From the NCBI GenBank assembly GCA_947579665.1, contig CANPUZ010000031.1, positions 1-64,000 of the forward strand: a stretch of 64,000 nucleotides of DNA, given 5' to 3'. Source of the DNA: Sympetrum striolatum (lineage: Eukaryota > Arthropoda > Insecta > Odonata > Libellulidae). Every line of letters starts with the position of its first letter. Positions within the stretch are counted from its first letter, which is position 1. Under the pieces are notes generated by a model. The model ran no database searches, was not told where the DNA came from, and saw only the letters and a program-made list of their open reading frames with translations. Made by a program: the position numbers and the translations under genes. Below, piece after piece: positions 1 through 15,800 of this stretch.

Positions 1-81
1 CGGTTCACAACCAATTCGGTTGACGACCAATTCGGTTCACGACCAGGTCCAGGAACAGATTAAGTTCGTGAGGTTCCACTG
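1..81. mobile_element. terminal fragment of a pogo/Tigger-like element
   Basis: The segment ends in 'gaggttccactg' directly before TA (82-83). This is the reverse complement of the CAGTGGAACCTC-type terminus usual for pogo/Tigger elements with TA target sites. Positions 1-44 hold about three imperfect copies of a 16-18 bp motif 'cggttcac.accaatt'. The rest of the element lies left of the window. Family assignment is by terminus only. Confidence 0.5.
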
Positions 82-285
82 TATTTACAATTATATAGCG
101 AAGCAGCAAACAAATAAAGTCCTCCTGAGCTTGGAAGCCCATCAAGGAGGTGACAGACAATTATGAGTTATTAAAGCCTAACGAGTATAATACATACATT
201 AAGATCAAAATTTGTTAAATAAAAGACATATAATACAAAACTCAAAACAGTGATGAACTTAATTAAAAGAACTATATATATATAT

Positions 286-3746
<3,461 letters not shown>

Positions 3747-3881
3747 TTTGGATATGGCAAGATGGCCAAGAATGTCATCTGGAGAAGTAGGTTCCTCAAT
3801 CCACAGAGGTTTAAACTCAGCCAAAGCTTTCATTCTTTCTATGGCCTCCGGTACATCCCATACTTGATTAGCATCTACTAA
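3747..3881 (-). CDS. ENOSF1: ENOSF1 exon 7 (metal-binding barrel strands)
   Basis: Exactly 45 codons, phase 0 at both ends. Acceptor ..TTTTCAG at 3882-3883 side and donor GTATGT at 3746-3741. Encodes [12 protein letters not shown], with the first metal-ligand Asp, and [17 protein letters not shown], with the second ligand Glu. Both are near-invariant in ENOSF1/FucD proteins. The adjacent minus-strand reading past the donor is out of family, which confirms the junction. Confidence 0.95.
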
Positions 3882-6800
3882 CTGAAAATTAATGACAAAA
3901 CATTATTCTAGTGTTGAATCAATAACTAAGTGTATCTTCTGTTTTATTATATTCTTAGTGAGAAGAGAAAATTAATATAAAATTTCCAATGATAATAATT
4001 CCTTCACATTTATTCTATAAAATGTCAAAGACTGAAAAGTCTAATACTTGAATTGTTAGAGAAATGGAGACTATTATCCCTTCCATATTTAGCACAATCA
4101 TATCAGAAAAAGAATCCTGATAAATTAATAAAGAGAAGAAAATAGCCAAAGAAGTAAATCAAAAGTAATAGTAAAGTTGAGGTGGAAAAAGACATCACAG
4201 TAATTTTGCAAATTTTCCCTCACTGACTTACATTAATTACATAATAGTATGTATTAATGCATGGGAACTAAGATTCAATTTTTGGTGTTGGTGCTGCACT
4301 TTTCAAATACAGAGACCTTTAGAGTTTCGTAAAGATTGAGAAGCTATGCATTACACTAAAAACTAGTTTAGTAGATAAGAAACAACAAAAGCATGCAGAA
4401 CACAGAAGTTTAATAATGTGAAATTAGTTGAGTTACTTCATTGCCCCATATTTATCTTTCATTTAAGAAAATAAATTTGTTGATCAAACAAAAAACCCTT
4501 ACTCTCAAGTTGCTCATAAGGGAATTAAAGTCAGCAATTAATCTTTCTTCCAGCCAATAGACTTCACTGATAACTAACAAAAGAAATTATATTCCAAAAT
4601 GAAATGCGAAGGTCAAATATTAGCTATTACCAATTGTCTGTCCCAACCAATAATATCACGAACTGCTTTACATCTTCTCATATCTTCTTCTAAACTTTGA
4701 TTTTGAAACTATTGAAGCCTTCAGCAATATATTTCTGACAAAGACCTTCCATCTTATCCAAAGAATAGCCTGACCAACCTGCAATAAAAAACAAATTAAA
4801 TCTAATGAGAGAAAAGTAAAGCACATCAAATGGTTTTCATTGATATCAAATAAATTAAAACCAAGCTAATAAATATTCAATGCACATGGGCAATTTTACA
4901 GAAAATAGGTAGAACAAAAATTGACCAATATTTTATATATATTTTGAATTTTTTATACTTGTGCTCTTTCTCAAGAAACTCACTGTGGCCAAGTTTCAGT
5001 TCAATGAAAACATGTCTGTAAAATTATTAATTTTGAAAATACTGATATTTTTGCAAAAATTGACTAGCATAGGCCTTTATGTGAAGAACTTGAAGATTTT
5101 GTGGGCCTTTTTAATTCATTTATTGATAGGAATTGAATGTGCATTTTCATTACTCATGCAAGGCAGACATGTTCAGTCTCAGTCTTGGTCCTTAAAACTA
5201 GAAACTCAGTTATTCATGTCGTGTTAAGTGTGCCTTTGGTGTTGCTTCTAATTTAACCATAGCTGATTGTGGTATATGTGTCATAAAAATGTGGCAAATC
5301 TTCAGTGATGGGATGTAACGAAGTAAATGTAATCGGAGTACTTGTAACGATTAATTTTTAGGTAATTTTTACTTGTAATAGTTACATTTAAAAAAAAGTA
5401 ATTTTTACTTGTAATCTACTTCAAAGGTCGTGCGAGTACATCTGAGTAATCGTTACATTTGAGTAATCGAAAGTGAACATTTGAATTCCTCATGCGCTGA
5501 TCGCATCGATAGGAAGTTCTAACTATATCGTTTATCCTGAAACCGAACTTTTCTTCTCTTGGGAGGGAAGAAGCGAAGGAAAGGAGGGATGGCTGTTGAC
5601 TCTGCTACAAAGTATTGTTGAAATATTTCTACTGCGCTTGAGGTATAAAGGAGTTTCCTACGAGGACTAAACACGGTAAGTCCTTCTTCGGAAGAATAAC
5701 TACAGATGTATTTGAGTGGTCTCGAGGCTAAGCTGGCCGAAAAGATCATCGTACCCAGATAATGAAGCCAATAGTTGTTGCCCTAACAATTTTGCAAGCA
5801 GAGAAGAATATGTTTATTGGGTTTCTTTAGCCAACCATCAAAGGATTATTACTTGAACTTGATAAGAGAGCCCTTGACAATGCCCCTGTGTACTGTAGGC
5901 AACTGGCAAGAGCATTGCTTCAAGGAGTTGAAACAAGATTTTGCAACGCACTAAAGGAAAATAAACTAACCATTGCAGCAGGGCTGATACCTTCTTTAAA
6001 GTTCGTGTGGCTTGAGGGAGAGGAAAAAGAAGAGGCTTTACATATTTTTAAAGAAGAAAAAGTGTTAAATGAAAAGTCTCCTGAACACAAACATGAGACT
6101 CATGTGATACAAGCGATGAGGAAGCTATACTTTTAAATATTGTGAAAAGAGGGGAAGTTTCCCCAGCTTCTGATGAAGTAAATAAGTACTTGCTCTGTAC
6201 CTCAAAGGAAATTGAGTCAATTAACCAATTCCTGTTTATAAAGAAACATTGCTTAAATGAAACGCTTCCCTAACATCCAGCACTCCAGCGGCCATTTAGC
6301 ATAAGCAAAGATATTTTGCCACCAAAAAGTGGCAACATATCAGACGAAAATTTTAAAATGCAATTGTATTGCAAATTGAAATCACATAATTAATTGATTT
6401 TTTTCTAAAATATATTTCTGATATTGAGAGAGCTCTCTATTTATTTGCATGCCGTTGATCTTAGAATCCATCTTCATCCACATGTGTAAATTTTACTGGA
6501 ACATAAATAGTTAGACACTGTAATTACTGTAGTAATCATAATTTCAATTAAACTTTAATGCTGTGGCATTAAATTCAAATGTTAGATTACATGTTAGTAC
6601 TCCCTGTTTGAAAAACATTTTGACTGAGATTGCATAATCTACAGGAGCAAAATAAAAAGTAATTGTAATTGTAATCCTACTGATTACTTTTTCAAAAAGT
6701 AATCAGCAGACAGAGTAATTGTAATTGAGCCCAATTACATTTTTTCAGTACTTTTCCCATCACTGTAAGTCTTCATTTAAAAATTGCTTGTAGCGAGTGT

Positions 6801-9800
6801 AAAATTTAGTTCCACACTAACTGTGTCAACATTTCCAAAGTCTATCTGGATATTATAATAGAAGAAAAACAAATTCGGCGCAGTCCAACTTGTTCTGCAT
6901 CAGATTCGGAAGGTGCTGAGTCACTCGTGAGTTTCTTGAATTATTCAAATGCTTAAGGAAGCCAAACAGGACAGAAATCGTATGAAAGTAGAATTACATA
7001 ATTCTATCGAATTTATACATAAAAAATTGATGATAACAAGAAAGTGCTAGAAGATGACTGCTCAAAAATAGACAGTTATATGGATGCTATGGAATGCTAG
7101 CTAATACTAGATTAAATGAACGAGTGCTATTATTAGAAAGACAAGTGGAAGACACAGAACACCCGTAGAAATGTATAAGAAATTCACGGAGTACCGCAGG
7201 TTGAAAATGAGGATGTTCTAGAAGTAGTTAAAAAGGAGGATGCTGCACTTGACATCCAAAAATCTGATGAAACTGTGGACTCCTGTTATCGAATGGGCAA
7301 AAGAGAAAATAAGTCATCTGGAATTGTAGTCAAATTCATCTGAAAAATCAACAAGGACGAAATGTTTAGAAAAACAAGAATTAGGAGAACCGTTTCGCAC
7401 ATGGGTCTGCATGTCAACCTTCCTGTGAACATTAATCAAAGCTTATCTCCAAACATAAGAAGACTCTTTGCTGCAGCCTGTGAGTTAAACGAGTACAAGG
7501 GCTACTAATATCTGTGAATAAGTAACATTTTGATGCAGAAGAAAGAAAATGATCCTATTAAACACAAATTCACTGGATAACTTACAATATGTGTAATAGT
7601 TTACTTCTTAATTTTGTTTCACTTATGAGTAGTCTCATTCAGTCGGTTCACCACTCCATACCTATATCTGTTCTAATATTATTAAGCATATTATTTTTGT
7701 ATTTTCAATCCATTTATTTATCTAATTGTAGCTCTATTTATCTCGCTAACGATAATTTCAGTTTCAATGGCTTGAGGCTGGAGGTGTTGATGTTTCTGTC
7801 TTTTGTTTCTATATATTGTGAACTCCTTCATTTATCCACTGATGATATGATTAACCCTACAGTGCAATTTTTGTAACGTGTTTGGGTGGGGAGTTCCATA
7901 CACCCCACTCAATATTTTAAGGAAAGATTATCTTTTCTTTACATTTAGACATTTTTCATTCTATGGGTCTGGAGATGGATATGTTTTCCAACTTTCCTCA
8001 ACATTAAACTATTTTACCATAAATTGAATTGATTTATTTTCGTAAAACCTACCCTGTCTTCCGCCTCGTTTCGTGGGATGGATCCTTCCTATCCGTCCCC
8101 TTTTTGCCTTTTTTGAGTTTTGTAGAACATAATACTATACACCAGAACCTCTATTCAACGAAAGCGACGGGACCGAATTTTTTACTATTCGTTAATCGGA
8201 GGTTCATTATTCAGAGGTGTATTTACAATTGCATACCTCAAAGGGGCCATAACATTTCGTATTTCCCGTTTCCGAGGGCAAAGCATTTTCCCCGAAATTA
8301 GTATATCAAATTACAATGGATCTTCAACGCCAAAGGTTACCTATTTCTTAAGCCAAAGATACACATTCATCTGTAAATGGCCTATTTGCCAGAATTTACG
8401 ATAATTAAAATGGTGAACTTGAAAATATTTCAATAACAATCAACCCAATTTATAACTGCAACATTGAATATGCTGTTACAGCCAAAATTGCGTCGTATTA
8501 ATGCGGTGGAATGCTTAATAAGCAAACATCGATTTCTGCATCACTTTTGAAATCCACTCGGCTTGTGCTTCGTACTCAAATGCGAACACTTGGCGTACGA
8601 TGGCAATCTCCCAATACTAATACATTGTTTTTCGGTGATTTTGCGGCTTTGATACAGAGTTATCACGTTTTGAGTGAGCCGAATGTTTTGGAACGCAAAT
8701 TTTGTTTGAGCAATGTGTAACACGAAGCAATTTTGTTATTTTCACATTTCTAAAGATTTTATAGGTAAATAAGCTGGGACTTGTTTCTGCCTACATCATG
8801 CATGATTGACATTGACCATGGTCAATTGCTGTGCATCAGAACATCTGCCCCCACAAAATGTTCCGAAACTAGAATGTATGCATCTTCCTTAATTTTATTA
8901 TTTCATTCATTATCTGAACTCTATGAATCAGAAAGAACGTCAGTATTAAGCCCCGGCGTTTAAATAAACATTTCATTGTGCTCTCTGCTGCATCTGCAGG
9001 TCTTGCATGGTATAAAAGTTCTCGTATTCGTCATTTTAAAAACTTGAGCCCCAATTATGAATTAGAACAAATATTTGCGCAAGCGGAAAATCTCTAATTA
9101 CCCTAGAAAGCTATTTTAATGTATGATAGAGTAGCTTTATCTCATTGCGGTAAACGATTATTAAGGAATTTTTATGTCATACTTGGTATTAATCAATTAA
9201 AAACTGAGACAGATTGATGCATTATAATATACATAAAATAAACATTATAATAATCAACAAGGTTTTAAAGCAGTTTGCCGAAGGTTGGCAGAAGATTCAT
9301 TCTCTGTATCGCTCTAGCAGACGACACCGGCATCTGAGAAGTTTACATTGCAGGCATATTTTATTTTCATTTTTCCATGATGAAAAGAATCAAGAGGACT
9401 TTGAGAAAAAAATCGAACATGATTGCTAAGTAAAAGGTTTATTTAAACTATCTGAGTGCATGTTATAGGTGAGACAAGCTCCTGAGTACCATATGAGAGG
9501 AAAATAAAACTCCAAAAATATATGTAGTTAAAGGGGAGCCGTAGAAAAGTTCCCACCAGTGCTGTGCGGGTTGCGTTATTATGCCGAGAGGCCGAGAGTA
9601 TGGGAGTTTCACTAAACGATTTCTGATTCACTTCACCAAACAAGTAAAATACTCTCTGATTGGCGTGTTCATCGCATGCCTTTTCTTTGGCACCGAGATT
9701 TTTGAAATTTTTCCACGTAAATGGAAAATACGTTTTTAGGGACCGGTGGAGGTGTTCGTTATTTGGAGGTCTTCGTAATTCGTGAGTTCGTTGTAGGGAG

Positions 9801-12800
9801 GTTTTCATACGCACATGGGAACATGGGGGGACATAATTACAAGGGAAATTTGTGGGACTGGGAAATTTGTTCGTTATTTGGAGGTGTTTGTTATATAGGA
9901 GTTCGTTAAGTAGAGGTTTTGGTGTAATTTATTTTGTACAGTAGGCATTTGGACATGCATGGCAAGAATTCTTCCGTTTACTGATGTATTAGAAAGGGTA
10001 TTCAAATTTTCAAATTAATAGAGCTCCATGGTGTCGAACACAGAACATTTTGCAAAATCTGAGAATATATAACACCCTTGTGGAAATAACACCTATTGGA
10101 TTCAAATTTTTAAGTCTATATCATAACGTGAAATTCCAAAATTAAGTCTCCATAATCCCCATCTGAAATTCATAGGCTAATGTAAACGGCTCTTTGGGAT
10201 CGAACCAAGGACGATCAGGGAAAGCTAAAACAGCATATATAAAATGTATTTATGATTTTTATTCACATTCCAAGTTTTAAGTTTCAATGTTATTGGAAAG
10301 GGGTTAAAAAAATCCTAAAAATCGTAGCAATTTCTAATTTTGAAACGCCTGGTGTAGAACCCAGAACCTATCGGCAGATGCGAATGGACATTATAACTTG
10401 TTAGGACCTGGTCTTATTCAATGCAAAGTTTGAGGTCCATATCATACCAAGAAGGTGAATTTTCATGAAGGACATTCTGAAGTCAAGAATGCCAATGGTT
10501 TTGAAGAGGAAGGTCTTCAACCAATGCATTTTACCTGTCCCAACCTATGGTAGTGAAACTTGGGTGTAAAATGCTGCAATAACCCAGAGGCTTCAGACAA
10601 TGCAAAGGAGTATGGAGCACTGTATGCTGGGAATCACAAGAAGAGACAGAAAACGCAACACTTGGGTGAGAATGATGACTAGAGTTACAGACATCATAGA
10701 TAAGATCACTAAAATGGAGGTGGGCCGGACATGTTGTGAAAATAAACGACAACCGTTGGACATCTGCAGTTCTCAACTGGATACCAAGAGATGTGAAGAT
10801 ACCAAGAAGAAGACCTATGGACAGGTGGATAGAGACATCATGAAGAACCTACGTGTGCCGTGGCAACGAGAAGCTCAGGACAGAGAAAATTGTAAATTAC
10901 TTCAGGAGGCCTACATCCGATGTTGGATTGAAAATGGTTGATGAAGATTTTAAATATTTCTTTCATTAAAAGAGAAAGTACAGATTATTATTCACCATGA
11001 AGACAGCAAATCTTCTGTGTGGGTTCTTGGAAAGCACTTTAAAGTTGGAAAAACTCAAATCACAGAATTATTAAAATATAAAAACCAACTTTTGAGATTT
11101 TACCGTGAAAGTGAACTTTCGCATAAAAGGAACCATGTGTTTCGGGTCGGTCAGATGCTGCTATTGATAAAGAAGTTTTTGAGTGGTTTCAACGAATTTG
11201 CTCTTGGGAAATTCCTGTTACAAGCCCTATGATTCAGGAAAATGCCTTAGAAATTGCCACACAATTGAATGTCTGTGCATTTGCAGCATCCAACGGATGC
11301 TTAGACTGCTTCAGAACCTGTCATAGAATAACATTGAAGGCTATTTGTGGCGAATAAGCATCAGTGAGTGAAGATACAGTAACTGAATGGAGATAAAAAA
11401 TTGGAGGAATAGTGAAAGGATTTGTTCCTGAAAACGTGTTTAATGATGATGGAACCAGGTTGATTTATCGCACCCTTCCAGAAAAAACATTATCCATTAA
11501 AGGAGAAGATTGTGCATGAGGAAAAGTTGCGAAAGAACGTTAGATGGTTTTTCTTTGCACCAATATGAATGGGGAAAAGTTGCAGCCTCTAGTCATTGGA
11601 AAAATCGGCAAGCCAAGGTGCTTCAAAGGAGTGAATATGGATTCTCTTCCAGTATCATGGAAATTTAATTCAAAAGTATGGATGACAACTGATATCATGA
11701 CTGAGTGGTTGGAGAATTCAGACAGACAAATGATAATATAATGATAGATAATATAAAATTGATCTTCTTTCCTCTGAGCATTACCTCAACATCTCAGCCC
11801 ATGGATCAAGGTGTTATACGGAATTTATAAGTGAAGTATCACCAATTAGTGCTAAATCACTTGATAGCAACTTAGAAAAACATTCATCTGCTCAAGGTTT
11901 AGCCAGGAGTATTCACGTTTTAATGGCGATCATGTGGATCAAGAATGCTTGGAGTGCTGTGATGCCTTAAACTGTTAGAATTGTTTTAGGAAAGCTGGTT
12001 TCCCTAGTAGTACAGAAGACAAAGAAGTGGATGATGTATGGATAGATAGTGGGTCAGTAGATGAAGAAGCAGAAAGCTCAATGAGCTCATACAATTTTCT
12101 AATATGAGTATGGAAGCTTGGGAGTACTCAAATGACGAAAAATTATATACAGAAGATAGCAGTTTGGAAGTAAAAGATATTCTAAAATGTTTTAGAAACA
12201 AAAGACCCAAACGAATTTATAGAGCCAGATGATACTGATAATCAAGAAATGACAGAACGTGCGTTCATGATCGTTTTGCTTAATTTGTGATTCCATACGA
12301 AAATTTTAATTTTAATAATACGTGTTTCTTTACATTTCACTTGACGGTAGCATTAAAACATATAATGATGGCCTGGATAATCTTAAAAAAAATTAAAGAT
12401 TCTTATGGCAGGAAGCAGGACATCAAAGGATATAATGTCATATGCTTCGAAAGGGGAAAAACAAACTAAGATACCTTCATATTTTACAAGGAATTACTTT
12501 GATTGTCAAGAATAGCATGTAAATCTTTAACCTTTTCATATTATTATTTACTTATTAATAACTTATTTTGTGTTTTAATTTAATATTTTGACATGTAGAT
12601 TGCATCAAGTATGTAAGTTTATTTGTAATTAAATTGATATTATTGACTTATTTCGGAAATAAATTTCTTTATGTGATGTCAGAGTTTAGAAAACACCCCT
12701 CTTTAGTGGACATCTCTAAGTAACAGACAAATACCAAGGCCCCAAGACTGTCCCTTGTAGAGGGGTTTCACTGTATATATATAAACTAGTAAATGGGTGC

Positions 12801-15800
12801 TTGCAAACTGCAAGCAAAGAAAATTATCAATGGATACTACCCTGAGTTATCCGTCTATATGTTATATTTACGTTTCTTTTTAATTATACCACTGTCTATC
12901 GTATACATAATTTTCAAATGAATGAGATTGAGATTCACCAAATAATTTGATAGTAAAATAATTATTTTGAAAGCCCTTCACGTTTATTTGGTACGGAAGT
13001 CCTTATGGCCGGGTGGCCACCAAATGCGAAGCAAAGGTATGTTGAGCGAAGTTACGCCAAGCAGATAACACTTTCACAAACGAAACTATACTTTTGAATG
13101 CAGCAGTGGCCACCGGATACGAAGTGTAGTTGAGCTGAGAATTGTGACGTCATTCAGCTTTGCAAGGCACATCTTCCGAACGGTCGTGGTTCGTGATGAA
13201 GCGAAGTCAGCTTGCCCCTCCACAGCTCACAACGCGATAGCGGTGGAGGGGGAGCCTCTCGCTTCTACCCTCTGCAGTATCTGAATTGATATCACTTTGT
13301 GAAAGATTTACATTCACAAGCGTGAAAGGTGCGGGAGTTTTGGAGTTGAGTCCTTAATGAATACACATTCGTTAAGTTAAATTAAGGGAATACGCCAAAG
13401 TAAAGTTAGAATAAATATGGCAGCAATGGGTTTAGTTGCCGTTATGAGCTTTTCGGTGACAATATATCACAACGTATATAGTACGAAAGTGAAACATACC
13501 TGGAATTTTTTAGTTCAGTATATGATAAATGTATTTGGTTAAGTGAGCTATGAAATATAATATATTACTAAACTATACAGTTCGTGAAAATAATGATTTG
13601 TAATGCTTGCAGTTATGTTATTTCTAAAGATTGTCGTTAAGCCTTTTAATTTTCATTAATATCCCTATTTATTAATTTATATTAATATCTACGTACTTCA
13701 TTATCGAATAATCTCACTACTTACATGACTTTTCCGATTATCTTTGTTGATAAATGGTCTCGTATCCTCTACATAAACTTATGTTATCACAGTAGGTATT
13801 CCAGAATAATTCATTAACCGTGCAGATATTCCCTGTCTATTTTGATTAAATTTTCATTTTTCAGCATTCAATAATAATATTTATCGAAAGAAACATTTAA
13901 AATTATTTAAAATGCATCAAACCTTCATCATGGCATATGAAATTAGTATTGTAAACAAATTTGTTTTCGATTTAAACAATGGTCGTTGCTATAGATTTAA
14001 TATTCGAAATGAGGAGAAAAAACGTAACAAATTGGCGTTCAAACTAAAATTTTGTTGTAAAAATGCCACACAACTTCCCTGCTAACATCTGGATTCTAAT
14101 TAGCGTAACGCAGCACGGCTGCACTGTGCATGTCTAGGTTCATGGTGGCATCCCTTTTCTTAGCCTCGGTGCACCATCACCAAAGTTGCTCAACCAAACT
14201 GCTATTAACCCTTTCACTACGGCGGCCATATTGGCGATTTTTGCACATTCATAATGATATAGCCCATATGCGTGAGAATGAGATTGTATTCCTTCGTGGT
14301 TAACGGCAGACTAAAGGAAAACCTTTCCGAGTTTCTGAAGCGTTCCTCCACTCATTTAAAACTGATGGGTATGAGCGTCCCGGCATGCTCTCCGTACCTC
14401 GGTAAGGAACCGTGGAGCGTGCCGGCACGCTCGCCGTAACGAAAGCGTTAAGAAGCTTCATTTGTCTGCGTTTCACTTTTCTTGGCGTACCTGCACTTTT
14501 CCTACCTACTATAGTCACGTACTCTAAGAGAGTAAGGACTACTATAGGTTTCATAGAATTCAATTTGGGATCAACATACTCATGATCTGGGTTCGGCGAC
14601 GTAGAGGGAACAGGTTGGTGTTGTTCCACCGGTTGCTGGAAGCGCAACTGGGTGATGGTGCACCGTCTTCCAAACCCATCTGGGACATCTAACCCATCCT
14701 AACAATAATCTTGTCAACGATGAGTATCCGTCGCATCTAAAAATATGGTGGTTAAATGTGCCAGTGGCTACGAAGGTGAAACACCTAGATGGAGAAGGCA
14801 TGATAATGAAGACGAACACGGGACAAATATATTTACAGTGTAGTACAGTGAATAGAGTTCATATTTTAGCACATTTTATAAATGCAGTTTTCCCAATGAT
14901 CCTTGGTTTGATACCAGAGTGCCGTTTACATTCCTTTTCAAATTTACAGAAGGCATTTCAAATATACAGAATCATTTTTTGCATATATAAATTTGGGTTC
15001 CTATATCATATATCCAAATACTATAAAAGAAATTTTGCCTGTAAATACGATAATGCAGGTTATTCAAATAAATTTCACTCACCAACTTGTGTGGTGTAAG
15101 CTGGATATCCCTTTTCCTTGATTATATTTTCTCTTTCTATTTTCCCACTCTCCATTCCCTTTAGCATTGTGAGTGCCTCTTCTTTTGTCACCACATCAAT
15201 TCTACAAATATTTCAATAATTGCAGAAACCAATTATAAACTATATTAAATAAAATTCCAAGAATAAGTCTAGAGTACAAAACAGAATATCTAATAAGAGC
15301 AAATAAAAATATGATAGGAGTTTCATTAGATAAAAACTAATTCTAGCAAATTCAAATCAAGTTGTAAATCCGTAACATTGAAATCGTAAGAAACAAAACC
15401 ATGAATGTTTTTGAGAATATTAGTTCCCTTCCATTTATCATTCAAATAAGTCATTCATTCAAATCATTCCAAAGAGTTTGATATTCACTACGAGGAAAAA
15501 TCATCACAAAGATGTAATTTTGCTTCCAAGTATCACAAATATCAAATCAAAAGATAATATTGTTCCCTTGTCTAGCCATTTCTTGCAATTAGAATTCATA
15601 TGTTTTTTGAGTAAGTATAATCCTCAGCTCCATAAATCTTTAGAGATAACTTGATAAAATTTCCTATGAATATTTATGAAATTATTGTAATTATTTGCAT
15701 GAATGTTACCATCACCACGAGTTAACCACCACTTCCATTATTCCAATGCAGTGCATACAGACTATTATATGCACCAATATGTCTTTAAGTGAATTCCCAT

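Noticed and set aside
9443..9814. 123-codon minus-strand frame
   Set aside because: No motif; overlaps the right subterminal repeats of a pogo-like element; probably chance.
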